Assembly (NCBI RefSeq): GCF_028640845.1
Contig: NC_080540.1
Span: 52,558,561-52,622,560 of the forward strand
DNA length: 64,000 bases
Direction: 5' to 3'
From: Ahaetulla prasina
Taxonomy: Eukaryota; Chordata; Lepidosauria; Squamata; Colubridae
In this document: positions 52,450 to 63,805 of the stretch, piece by piece
Position numbering within the stretch: position 1 is the first letter of the stretch
Layout of the letters: each line of letters begins with the position of its first letter
Notes under the pieces: generated by a model
What the model was told of the DNA's origin: nothing
The model's database searches: none
The model's input: only the letters and a program-made list of their open reading frames with translations
Position numbers and translations under genes: made by a program

Positions 52450-53394
52450 ATATAGTTTCTTTTCAGAATTTCATTTTTTATATGTGCCATGTGCTCCCAG
52501 GTAAAAAATGACAATAAAGGTTATGATCTTATTTTGTCTTGCTTGGTCATTTACCATTTTTGATCTTCTGAGAACCTCCTCCCTATTTTTCCTTGATTGC
52601 CATCCCAGCTGTCCTTTGCTTTTTTTCCATTTCTAGCCTGAACTACTACTTCTGGGTAGGACAAACTATATTTTAGTTTATTGACAGAAGAAAATCATTC
52701 CATTTTGGACCACACATGCATTAAAGCACCCCAAAATAAATGCAGTGTTTCAGGCTGGGACATCGCCAAATTTGCTGCTCCAGTTAGTATCCAAAGTTGT
52801 ACCCTCAAAAAAGTTTTAGACTCTTTGTAATAGAAAATTTTGTCAAAATCTCACAAGATTGTATCATAATCAGTTAAAGTATGGGATTGTTCATTTGCAA
52901 ATGTTTATACTCAAGAAACAGGTTAGAAGAAAAAGTATAAAAGAAAGGGAAAAAAATGAAATGCTGGTTTGCTATCAAAACCGATCAGTTATTTAAGAAC
53001 ATCTTTAAAAATCTATCATGAATCCGTAGTGACGGTGGACTTGGAAAAGTCATATTTTTCAGCTAGTGCAAAAGCTAGTGCAAAACAATTCAAATCATAT
53101 CAAATTGTAGTCTGGAGACTTACTCAGGAAATTATTTAGTTTCCTGTTTGCTTGCAAGATTTTATTTATTTATTTATTTAATATGCCACCCAACTCCCTG
53201 ATAAGACACTAACTGGATAAGGTACTAGCCAACAAGATATCATGCTCTATAATCTGATACTTTTAAAGAAATAAATGGAGGGCAATGGAAAAGATTAAGA
53301 AACTATTTATTTTCTGACCATGGTTTTAGGTTTTAAGGGAAACTATTTCAGAAATTATACTGTCAAAGAGTACTTCAGCTTCAACCACAACAAC
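52450..53394. other. No recognisable feature
   Basis: Contains a short ATTT run at 53160-53180 and otherwise nothing supported. Confidence 0.35.
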
Positions 53395-53671
53395 AGCACC
53401 TGAGGGACAACACAACAACAGCACCTGAGGGAAGAACAAGAAGCAATGGGTGGAAACTAATCAAGGAGAGAAGCAACCTAGAACTAAGGAGAAATTTCCT
53501 GACAGTTAGAACAATTAATCAGTGGAACAACTTGCTTGCAGAAGTTGTAAATGCTCCAACACTGGAAATTTTTAAGAAAATGTTGGATAACCATTTGTCT
53601 GAAATGGTGTAGCTTTTCCTGCCTGGTCAGGGGGTTGGACTAGAAGACCTCCAAAGTCCCTTCCAACTTGG
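53395..53671 (+). mobile_element. CR1 LINE 3' end
   Basis: Same 5' truncation region as the 37.9-kb copy, ending at CCTTCCAACTTGGAT. A 22-bp direct repeat (AACAACAGCACCTGAGGGA twice, about 53386-53430) marks the 5' junction. Confidence 0.88.
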
Positions 53672-53718
53672 ATATTATTATTATTATTATTACTATTATT
53701 ATTATTACTATTATTGTT

Positions 53719-53804
<86 letters not shown>
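53672..53804. repeat. ATT array switching to AAT array
   Basis: About 16 ATT-type units (with ACT interruptions) followed, after GTTGTT, by about 28 AAT units. The two halves are complementary, so the tract can fold into a long AT hairpin. Confidence 0.95.
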
Positions 53805-54106
53805 ACGAGCACACACTAGATTTAAACTTAAAGTGAACCACTCCAATCTTGATTGTAGAAAATATGTCTTCAGTAACAGAATTGTTAATGCCTGGAATGT
53901 ACTACCTGACTCCGTGGTCTCATCCCCAAACCCCAAAAACTTTAACCTAAGACTCTACTGTTGACCTCACCCCATTCCTAAGAGGTCTGTAAGGGGCGTG
54001 CCTAAGAGCACCAGCGTGCCTACCGTTCCTGTCCTAATGTTCCCTTTGGTTGTATTCACTTTGTGTGGTTATTTCATGCTTATACTTATATATATTGTTG
54101 TTTGAC

Positions 54107-54107
<1 letters not shown>
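53805..54107 (+). mobile_element. LINE B 3' end
   Basis: C-terminal peptide FKLKVNHSNLDCRKYVFSNR, NAWNVLPDSVVSSPNPKNF, frameshifted near 53960, then the LINE B UTR (AAGGGGCGTGCCTAAGAGCA) to TTGTTTGACTAAATAA. A diverged subfamily of LINE B. Confidence 0.88.
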
Positions 54108-54197
<90 letters not shown>

Positions 54198-54201
54198 ATA
54201 C
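54108..54201 (+). repeat. AAAT microsatellite, about 23 units
   Basis: Pure AAAT array continuous with the LINE B tail. Confidence 0.97.
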
Positions 54202-54965
54202 TGCCTAAAATCCTTACCATTTTAAATGACAATGGTCTAATTGTATAATATGATAAATTGTAGATTGCAAAAAAAAATAATCAATTATATTCATGTTGAA
54301 CTATGGTGTCATATCAACTATTTGTAAATATATGACCACCCATATTTATCTGGCTTTTGTACTTTTTGGTGGCTAATTATGTTTTCTTAATCCTAATCAA
54401 GACACATCAAAACACATATTGTTTTGGAACTAAGTGTGCATTTCATGGACATTTCATCCTATTGAAAATTTTGAAAGGCTGTCAAAATCGGGATTTAGGC
54501 AAATGTTAATTGTACTTTGTTTAGTCACATTTCAGTCATGTGACTGTGACTGATGAAGACCAAAAGATTTGTCAAGTATATTTACAAAAATTATGCTTGC
54601 TTGTTTTCATAAAATAATTTTCGGGAAATGCTTACTTTATACATAATATTTATAATTAGCATTTCAAAGAATTTGGATTTAATTGTAAGGGTCAAAATGA
54701 AATGAAAGAATTTTGAATTAGTGGGCAAGAGTAGAACAGGACTCAATTGTTTATTTCCAGGATGAAAAAGACTTCCTGCTTGCATAATTGAAATGGAACT
54801 CTTATTTCATGATATGAGAGTTGGATTTGTCAAAGAAACATAAAAGCAAGTTGAATGCAATGGGAAGGATGAGTATAGATGATGTGTGTGTAGCAAAAGA
54901 AGAAGAAAATTATAAATGAGTGCTGAATGAATGCATAATGAATACAAAAGTGAACAAACAATGTG
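54202..54965. other. No recognisable feature
   Basis: AT-rich, no supported feature. Confidence 0.35.
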
Positions 54966-55215
54966 AATAGAATAGAATAGAATAGAATAGAATAGAATAG
55001 AATAGAATAGAATAGAGAGTTGGAAGGGACCTTGGAGGTCTTCTAGTCCAACCCTCTGCTCAGGCAGGAAGTTCTATACCAAATGGTTGTCCAATCACTT
55101 CTTAAAAACTTCTAATGTTGGAAGATTCACAACTTCTGTAGGCATGTTGTACTGATTAATTGTTCTAACTGTCAGGAAATTTCTTCTTAGTTCTAGGTTG
55201 CTTCTCTCCTTGGTT
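54966..55215 (-). mobile_element. CR1 LINE 3' end with AATAG tail
   Basis: The array of about ten AATAG units at 54966-55014 lies at the CR1 3' terminus. The UTR (AGTTGGAAGGGACCTTGGAGG on the plus strand starts it) and C-terminal ORF fragment run to CTTCTCTCCTTGG. A different LINE family from LINE A with the same tail motif. Confidence 0.92.
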
Positions 55216-55864
55216 ATATCTGGGAATAATTATAATATTTATTAGTTAAATGTATATGCCAATGACTACCGGCATCTGACAGTTTGATTAGCATAAAATG
55301 AATGAATATTGAATTGGAAAGCAAATATATGAAGGGAGAGGGGATGAGTAGAGGGTAAGAGAAGGTTTAAAAAAATAGATAGATGAAGTTTATGAGAATC
55401 GGGGGGGAAAAAAGAGAGAGTAGTGAGAAAGACCACGAGTGCATAAAGTGATTTACACATGTAGTGGTTTGGGAGAATAGAAAAGAATTAAAAGGTAGAG
55501 GGAGTAGTTTGATAGTTCGTTTTTTTTAATCTCATCCCTTTTATTTCTTTGGTTTACTATTTCTTAGTCCATTTCTATGCTTTCCATAAGGTTTCTTGAC
55601 CCCAAAATGAATAGTATGATGAGTATGCATGTATCTAATGTCTGTATGGAATATTTTTATGTATCTATGTTGACTTTTTTTTTCACTTGAGGTAATTCTT
55701 AAGTTTCTCCCCCCATCTCCAGATTAGTGATAGACGGATTTCATCAAGAGTAATTCATTTTAAAGTTTCATGAATTTGAAAGAAAAAAATCCCTTCTGTC
55801 CTCAGTAATTGAATTAAATAATACCTGCCTCTGTTTTTTCTTCTATTTTCCCTTCTGAGAGGCT
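55216..55864. other. No recognisable feature
   Basis: Purine-rich between 55320 and 55500. Nothing else supported. Confidence 0.35.
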
Positions 55865-55872
55865 GTGTAGAC

Positions 55873-56018
55873 TAGGGGTGTCAAACTCGTAACCTGTGAG
55901 CTGGATGCGTCACACACTGGCCACGCCCATGCCCCGTTTAGCGAAGGGGAAAAAAGTTATGATATATCATGTGACGATGCCATGATGATGCTGTGATGAT
56001 GTGAGTATGACACCCCTG
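55873..56018. mobile_element. hAT-type miniature element, GGGGTGTCAAACTC family
   Basis: Ends TAGGGGTGTCAAACTC and GAGTATGACACCCCTG; duplication GTGTAGAC / GTCTAGGC (6 of 8). Same end type as 1.6 kb. Confidence 0.88.
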
Positions 56019-56124
56019 GTCTAGGCAGTCAAATAAAATGTTTGACCAGCAGAATCAATGGGATTTACTTATTAGTTAATACAAAGAGGTTTGCACTGTG
56101 ATCATTCACCCAGAATTGTGATGA

Positions 56125-56625
56125 TTATTTCATTTCATTTCATTTCATTTCATTATTTTATTTGTCAAGAACGTATTAGGTAATATATATAAGTATAAGC
56201 ATGAATTGAATACATAAAATAGATACGAATAGAGGAAACGTTAGGATAGGAACAGTAGCCACACTGGTGCTCTTATGCACGCCCCTTAGGAATGGGGTGA
56301 GGTCAACAGTAGACAGTCTTAGATTAAAGTTTTGGGGATTTTGGGATGAAACCACAGAATCAGGTAGTGCATTCCAGGCATTAATGACTCTGTTGCTGAA
56401 GTCATATTTTCTGCAATCGAGTTTGGAATGGTTCACTTTAAGTTTGTATCTATTGTGTGCTCGTGTATTGCTGTGGTTGAAGCTGAAGTAGACATTGACA
56501 GGTAGGACATTGTAGCAGATGATTTTATGAGCTATGCTTAGGTCATACTGAAGGCGGCGTAGTTCTAAGTTTTCTAGAATTTCAAGTCTGGTAGTATAAG
56601 GTATTTTGTTGCGAGCAGAGGTTCT
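56125..56625 (-). mobile_element. LINE B 3' end with AAATG tail
   Basis: On the minus strand: the C-terminal domain from SARNKIPYTTRLEIL through NHSKLDCRKYDFSNR and LTPFLRG (stop near 56285), then a UTR ending in AAATG units (CATTT on the plus strand, 56128-56155). 5'-truncated. Confidence 0.9.
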
Positions 56626-57616
56626 CTATATTTTTGCATCTCTCTTTCTCTCTTAATATAATTCCTTTTAGTATAAAAAACAAACAAACATGCTACCAAT
56701 TGAGCACATACTTCCTTACAGAAAAACAGATGAGGGCATTTTCCTTGGTCACGGCAGTTATATTTGTTCTACAAAATTACGGCAATGTATTCAAATAGCA
56801 CTTGCTGTACAAAGTAGCTAATTTTATACTCCCTATCAACCAGATATAAACTTATTTTTTACTGTACTCCCACCATACTAACTTCATAAATCTAGGGGAA
56901 AAGAAAGAAATACCCCTCTGACAGTTGAGATTTAATATTCTGTAAAGAGGATAAGCTGACACTTAACTCTTTGCAAAAATATAAAATAAAAAAGGATACT
57001 GTCCCTCATGCCGAATGTCAACCCACATGCAATTTTTATTTGTCCCTAGACAAGTTCTGGCAAGATATTATATCTGTTATCTGAAGTACTGGTTTATTAA
57101 AATGTATCTCTCTACCCTGTAAAATGTGACAATTGCTCAGCTTCCAAGTTTAACTATGAAGGTCTTCCAGTTCAACTACTCTAAATGTCTTTTGCATTTT
57201 TTGCCCCTTTCCAAAGATTATCCCCTAAGGTAATTTCTGCCTCTTCAGAAAAGTAACTTTCTGGAAGTTTTTAATATATTCTTTCTACAATAGGCCATCT
57301 GTAGAATTATTCTAAAATTGGGGAAGTTTCTGAAACTTGGAAAAATAACAAGAATAATAAAATGAGAGGATGTCAGTTTGTCAAGGCAGGTCAGGTCAGG
57401 AAGCAGAATCCACAAGAAATAATAGAACTCTATTGAGAAAGGCCAATGTAACAGAATCTTGAAAGCCTGATGCCATTTCCCCCTTTCTCTTTCTTGTATC
57501 AAAGAAACTTAAGTCAGAGGCACCCAAGACACTTATGACTCCTTTCTAACTTTGTGGTTCTCTACAGATGGGACATTGTTATTCAAATCATTAATAGTTA
57601 ATATTAAAATAATTTA
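56626..57616. other. No recognisable feature
   Basis: AT-rich. Nothing supported. Confidence 0.35.
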
Positions 57617-57758
57617 ATAGTTATCTAAATCAGGGGTCTCCAACCTTGGCAACTTTAAGCCTGGCAAAGCAAAGCAAAGCTGGCTGGGGAATTCTGGGAG
57701 TTGAAGTCCACCAGGCTTAAAGTTGCCAAGGTTGGAGACCCCTGATTTAGATAACTAT
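57617..57758. repeat. Perfect 48-bp inverted repeat built on a hAT-like end
   Basis: Left arm 57617-57664 and right arm 57711-57758 are exact complements with a 46-bp spacer. Each arm contains the hAT-like end CAGGGGTCTCCAACCTTGG plus 14 bp of outer flank (ATAGTTATCTAAAT). The spacer holds GGAATTCTGGGAGTTGAAG, typical of the family interior. Confidence 0.97.
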
Positions 57759-57894
57759 AACAATATCTAGTTCCAATATCATGAGAAGAAGGGCCAGGAA
57801 GCAATAGAATCATACCAAAAAAAAAAAAAGCTTTGCAGTATAAATTGAAAAATCTTAAGAGCAATAGAGACAGTTTCTTTAAATAACATAATTA

Positions 57895-58385
57895 CATAAT
57901 AACAGAGTTGGAAGGGACCTTGGAGGTCTTCTAGTCCAACCCCCTGCCCAGGCAAGAAACCCTACACTATCTCAGACAAATGGCTATCCAACATTTTCTT
58001 AAAAATTTCCAGTGTTGGAGCATTCCCAACTTCTGGAGGCAAGTTGTTCCACTTATTGATTGTTCTAACTGTCAGGAAATTTCTCCTTAGTTCTAAGTTG
58101 CTTCTCTCCTTGATTAGTTTCCACCCATTGCTTCTTTTTCTACCCTCAGGTGCTTTGGAGAATAGTTTGACTCCCTCTTCTTTGTGGCAACCCCTGAGAT
58201 ATTGGAACACTGCTATCATGTCTACACTAGTCCTTCTTTTCGTTAAACTAGACATACCGAGTTCCTCCTCCAACCGTTCTTCATATGTTTTAGCCTCAAG
58301 TCCTCTAATCATCTTTGTTGCTCTTCTCTGCACTCTTTCTAGAGTCTCAACATCTTTTTTACATCGACCAAAACTGAATGCAATA
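57895..58385 (-). mobile_element. CR1 LINE 3' region
   Basis: About 490 bp with an open C-terminal frame (58333-57962, 123 codons): QRRATKMIRGLEAKTYEERL, KEEGVKLFSKAPEGRKRSNG, NKWNNLPPEVGNAPTLE, FKKMLDSHLSEIV. Together with the 3' UTR it is the best view of CR1 coding sequence in the window. Confidence 0.93.
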
Positions 58386-59989
58386 TTAAAATGAATGCAA
58401 TATTAAAAATATACACATCCCACACTCAAAATTCCAAAGGGGATGAATTTGGCAATACTGTAGAAGGCTTTTGATCTGTAAGAACTAAAATAATGAATCA
58501 AAGTCATATGCTTGTTGGTATCTACTACCACCCTTCAAAGTAAGAACAAAATTACATAACGCCACATAAAGCAAATTGTCTGTCTTTCAAAGAAAGATGA
58601 CATGAGGAGTTTTAATTATTCCACTATACTTCAACAGGCAAGCAAACAAGGATGATCCTTCCAGCAAAATTTTGACGTGTCTTACCTACAACATTCTTCT
58701 TCAGGGGATGGAAAAATAGAGTAACTTTCTTTGACTTGATCGCTGCTAATAGAGAACAAAAAAAAATGGAAATACTGATAACATTACTGGAGCATTTGAT
58801 TTTGAAAACTGAATTATTTAACAGCTTAATTACTGAATAACTTAAGCTGAATGCAGTCAAATACATATCTTGGACATTAACAAAAGAAGAGATTTTAATG
58901 AAGTCAGAATAAAGATAAGTAGGGGAAACTAATGGAAAAAGGAGTCCAAGAGAATTTCTAAAAAGGGAGATATTAAAAAACCATTGCAAGAAAAAATTAA
59001 GTACAACAAAAGCCAATATGATTGAATGGTGACCAACTCAGATTGGATCCTGCAACATTATCCTGGGATATCTGCCTTTGTTTGCCTTCGTAATATTGAA
59101 TATTAAGCTTAGTGAATATTTGAAAGCAAAAGAAACAGACTATCTAGGATGAATGTAAACAGGGAGCCCACAAGTGTGGAGCAATTGTAGAATAAATAGT
59201 CACAAAGAGCTGAGAAAAGTGGAAGATGCTGAAGGCTGCTTCATTAAATAAAAATGCCTACAAAGGCAGAAAAGGGAAAACAAAGAAAAGGTAGAACTAC
59301 TTCCCTTGTATGTTGTTTTCATTTTCCCCAGTAAGAGGGCATGGAATCCCCAGGCAACTATGAAAAGCAGAACTGAAGCTTGACACGGAATATACATTTA
59401 TTTTGAATGAGATTCAGTCTTCATGATCGCACTAATTCTATCACAACATACTAAAGGAGCCTGTGGATGGTTGGCTGAAACTTTATATAGTATCATCCAG
59501 AAACCTAAGGATCGGGTGAAGGGATGGCCAGATTTACAAAAGAGAAAAAGAAGTTTCAGGTGAATTAAAGACCACTCAGAATGGCATTCAGAGCCCAAAT
59601 TCTCCTGTTGGGTTTTAACACTGGGATATTCTGCATATACAATAAGTGCTATGACCATAATGCTAATAAGGAAGACTTGTTAGCAACAGAAGCAATTCAG
59701 AAAAGCAAGGAACATGAGGAAGAGTCCCTGTCTCTAGCAGTAATCAATGAAATGCAGGGTTGACCCAGAACAACGCTTCTTGGCAAAGGGTATGTGATAA
59801 TGCTATCTATTCGTGCCCACCATAAATGCCTGTTGGCTCATACTGATTACAGAGTGATCTGGAAATATCAGTAAGTCTTCCGACTTTGACAGTATTAACA
59901 TTGTTCCCTTAAGCCACTCCTCTATGCTCATGCAGGCTTAAGTCTAAACTGATTTTTTTTAAAATCTGACTGCACTGAGATTCTTTGAC
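58386..59989. other. No recognisable feature
   Basis: AT-rich. A 130-codon minus-strand frame (59016-58624) is phenylalanine-, serine- and leucine-rich with no known motif. Confidence 0.35.
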
Positions 59990-60155
59990 AATAGAACAGA
60001 ACAGAATAACAGTTGGAAGAGACCTTGCAGGTTTTCTAATCCAACCCCCTGCTCAAACAGAAACCCTATCCCATTTCAGACAAATAGTTATCCAATCTCT
60101 TCTTAAAAACTTCCAATGTTGGAAAATTCACAACTTCTGGAGGCAAATTGTTCAA
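59990..60155 (-). mobile_element. CR1 LINE 3' fragment
   Basis: UTR and last codons only (ACAGTTGGAAGAGACCTTGC to CAACTTCTGGAGGCAAATTG on the plus strand), with AGAAC/AGAAT units at the 3' terminus. Confidence 0.88.
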
Positions 60156-60289
60156 ATGGCTTGTGAAGGACATTTCAGACTGATGTCTACCCTAACTCCC
60201 AATTTCCTATTCCAGAAAAACAATTGCCAATCATTTTTTTTCCTTCTGAAAGTGAGTTTTCTTGGACTTGTACATATGCATATCAAGTT

Positions 60290-60500
60290 GTATTGATATT
60301 GATTGTTGCCTATGACTATCATTAAGTGTTGTATCATTAAGTGTTAAATTTGTACCCTATGACTATCATTTAGTGTTGTAAGTGTTGTACCTTGATGAAG
60401 GTATCTTTTCTTTTATGTACACTGAGAGCATATGCACCAAGACAAATTCCTTGTCTGTCCAATCACACTTGGCCAATAAAAAATTCTATTCTATTCTATT
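60290..60500 (+). mobile_element. LINE A 3' UTR with short AATAG tail
   Basis: The 3' UTR subtype with TTTGTACCCTATGACTATCA, here carrying an internal partial duplication of the ATCATTAAGTGTT segment. Ends CTTGGCCAATAAAAAATTC plus three TTCTA units. Confidence 0.9.
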
Positions 60501-61670
60501 CAAATTTAAACAGACAAAGTGAAAGAGTAAAAATGCAATATAGGCTAGTACAACAGCAAGTATTTAAAATGGAATTGTGTGCAGAACACTACAACAGTGC
60601 AGAATGTTCCCTGTTCAAAATTCAGCAGTGTTCCTTTAAAGAAAAAAAAAAGAATTTTGCTTCTGTGAGCTGTCTACTCTTCCTCTAGCTTTTTCGTTGT
60701 TGTTAATGAAATCCACAATGTACTGTTTCATCATTTTGCCAGTCACTTGAGGTAAAAGGTTTTCAGCCACAATTCTCAAATATCCCAAATGAACCAAAGT
60801 GATAATAGAAGATGTCAATTATCCTGATATCTGCTGGAAGTCGGGTCTGCTAAGACTCAGAGATTCAACAGATTCTTGTCCTTGGTTGCTGCCTCCTTCA
60901 TTTGTCAGAAAGTGGAAGTAAAAAGGGAAGGATGTGTGGGTTTGTGTGTGTACTGTATGAACCAAGAGGGAGGAATTGGTGAAGACTGAAGGTAACTGGC
61001 CCCTTGGGAAAAAGGTTATCATGTTATATTTCAGCTTTGGGCATTGAGAGGTTGAGGAACTGAGACAAGGTAGGCTGAATACTTTCAGAAAAAAGAATTT
61101 TGATGACCTCTGAGGGAAATTAAATTGAATTCAACAGCCTGAAACTGTGAAGGAGAGAAAAAGTCCAAGAAGGAGGGGAGCATTTTACAAAATGAAAGAC
61201 TATAGTCACAAACAATTCCTCAGAGGAAAGAGAGAGAGAGAGAGAGAGAAAGAGAAAGAGAAAGAGAAAGAGAAAGAGAAAGGGAGGGAGACAGAATTAG
61301 TAGGCCTGCCTTAAATGTCCTTAAAATCATTAAAAGGGAAAAGGGCCATGCAGAGAAATTGGAAGGAGGGAAACGTAACCCAAAAAATAAAACACAGGGT
61401 ACTTACCAGATATTATAGGAACTCTGTCAGAAAAGTTAATGCTTAAAATACTCTGGGGCTTGGAGAGATGCCACAAAGAGGATTATTTGGGTATCAGAAA
61501 GAAAATGAAAGCCAAAGGGAACATAGTTCCATTGAGGAAAGAAAGTAGCAAAGTGGCAATGGGTGATGTGAAGAAGGCAGAACTCCTTCAATCCTATTTT
61601 GTTCTATCTTTCTTCCTTTTTTTATTTCCAGAAGGCCTCATAATTATGCCAGTGAAGGAATGAGGAAGTG
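60501..61670. repeat. Unassigned DNA with GA-type microsatellite
   Basis: GA and GAAAGA units at about 61225-61285. No gene recognised in the rest. Confidence 0.6.
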
Positions 61671-61672
61671 GA

Positions 61673-63144
61673 ACTTGAAACCATCGCTATCTATTGGACC
61701 TGATGGACTATGCGTATACTTCTTAAAAAAACTTTCCACTAATATAGCAGAACCCCTAAGCATAATCTTTGGCAAAGCTTTCACAACCAGTTCCCTTCCC
61801 AAACTTTGGTCACTAACCACAGTCATCCCTATCTTCAAAAAAGGAGAGCCCAGCTTAGTTGAAAATTACAGACCGATCTCTCTGTGCTGCGTCAACTGCA
61901 AAGTCATGGAATCAATCATCAACCAATCCATTACCTCACACTTAGAAACTAACAACCTACTCTCCAATAAACAATTTGGTTTCAGGAAAAAATTATCATG
62001 CAACTTACAACTTCTTCACTGTAAAAACATATGGACTACAAATCTTGATCAAGGCAAAATAATAGATGCAATCTACATAGACTTCTGCAAAGCTTTTGAC
62101 TCAGTAGTACACGTTAAACTTCTCCTAAAACTAAAATCCTATGACATTTCAGGACCCCTACACAAATGGATATCTGCATTTCTGTCCAACAGACAACAAG
62201 TGGTCAAAATTGTCAATGCTCTATCAAATCCTGTTCCTGTCAAGAGTGGTGTTCCTCAAGGCAGCGTCCTTGGACCAACACTCTTCATACTATACATTAA
62301 TGACCTTTGTGACCATATCGCAAGTACAATTGTGTTCTCTTTGCTGACGATGTCAAACTATTTAACACCACAGACAATGCATCTATCATCCAAAAAGACC
62401 TTGATCATCTAACCACTTGGTCTAAAACTTGGCAACTCCAGATCTCAACCAGCAAATGCTCAGTATTACATATTGGAAAAAAGAACCCAAACACTAAGTA
62501 CATACTTGATGGACATTACCTTACAGATGACCCCTACCCCGTTAAAGACCTTGGAGTTTTCATGTCAAATGATCTAAATGTCAAAGCCCACTGTAACTAC
62601 ATAGCAAAAAAGGCTCTAAGAGTTATAAACCTAATCCTGCGTAGCTTCTTTTCCAAAAACACTACACTACTAACCAGAGCATATAAAACATTTGCTAGAC
62701 CAATTCTAGAATACAGCTCGCCTGTTTGGAACCCTCACCACATCTCTGACATCAATACAATTGAGCGAGTCCAGAAATATTTTACAAGAAGAGTTCTCCA
62801 CTCCTCTGAAAACAACAAAATACCTTATCCCACCAGACTTGAAATCCTAGGCTTAGAAAACTTGGAACTCCGTCGCCTTCAACAAGACCTAAGTTTAACT
62901 CATAGAATCATCTATTGTAATGTCCTTCCTGTTAAAGACTACTTCAGCTTTAATTGCAATAATACAAGAGCAACCAACAGATTTAAACTTAATGTTAACC
63001 GCTTTAATCTATATTGCAGAAAATATGACTTCTGTAATAGAATCATCAGTGCTTAGAATACTTTACCTGACTCTGTGGTCTCTTCCCATAATCCTAAAAG
63101 CTTCAACCAAAAACTTTCTACTATTGACCTTACCCCATTCCTAA
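61673..63144 (+). pseudogene. LINE B reverse transcriptase and C-terminal domain
   Basis: Open from the truncation through IGPDGLCVYFLKKLST, FKKGEPSLVENYRPIS, FGFRKKLSCN, IDFCKAFDS and GVPQGSVLGPTLFILYINDL. A 1-base deletion near 62322 then moves the FADD block out of frame. The C-terminal domain continues (MSNDLNVKAHCNYIAKKAL, ILEYSSPVWNPH, ERVQKYFTRRV) to a premature TAG at 63054-63056; the natural stop would lie near 63153. Confidence 0.92.
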
Positions 63145-63350
63145 GAGGACCATAAGTGGCGTGCATAAGCGCACAAACGTGCCTACCATTCCTGTCCTAT
63201 TGTTTTGTTTTGTTTTTCTTTTCTTCTTCCTATATATATATTGGTGCTTATACCGCCTAATATTTACTCATATATATGTTTATATACTATATAATCCTTT
63301 TTATATGATGTTGTGACAAAAATAAATAAATAAAATAAAAAATAAAAGAG
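61673..63350 (+). mobile_element. LINE B copy 2, 5'-truncated
   Basis: About 1.68 kb, nearly identical to copy 1 over the same region but without the SINE. It ends GTTGTGACAAAAATAAATAA. Defects: a lost A near 62322 and a TGG-to-TAG change at 63054. Confidence 0.95.
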
Positions 63351-63805
63351 AGGGTAAAAGAGAAAATAACTATTAATTTAAATAAATTCAAGTCTCTGTG
63401 ACTAGATGGATTAGATCCCAGAAAGTTAAAAGAACAGAGGTAATTATAGAATCATTTTTTGTAATCTATTAGAACTCATGAAGAATCTGTGAGACTTTAG
63501 AAAAATGAATATGACAGAATATGACAGTGTGAAAGGGATAGGAGTATCTTGGCCGACCATAGGTTAAACATCAGTCAATAGTTTGATTGATCTGCTAAAA
63601 ATAGTAAATACAATCATGGGATCCATTAACAAGAATTTATAGGATTATAACAACAGACTGTGGGAAGTAATCCTAAATATTCTGCTCTGATCAAATTCCA
63701 TATGGAATTTGACAAATCAGAGTGAGTCCATAGTAAGGCTACCCAAGATGAAAAGTCTGGAAACCAAGAATTATGAGAAAAGGTTTAGGAGATACGAAGA
63801 AGCAG
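63351..63805. other. No recognisable feature
   Basis: AT-rich, no supported feature. Confidence 0.35.

Noticed and set aside
53572..53964. Poly-isoleucine, poly-leucine and poly-asparagine frames
   Set aside because: They are translations of the ATT/AAT array.
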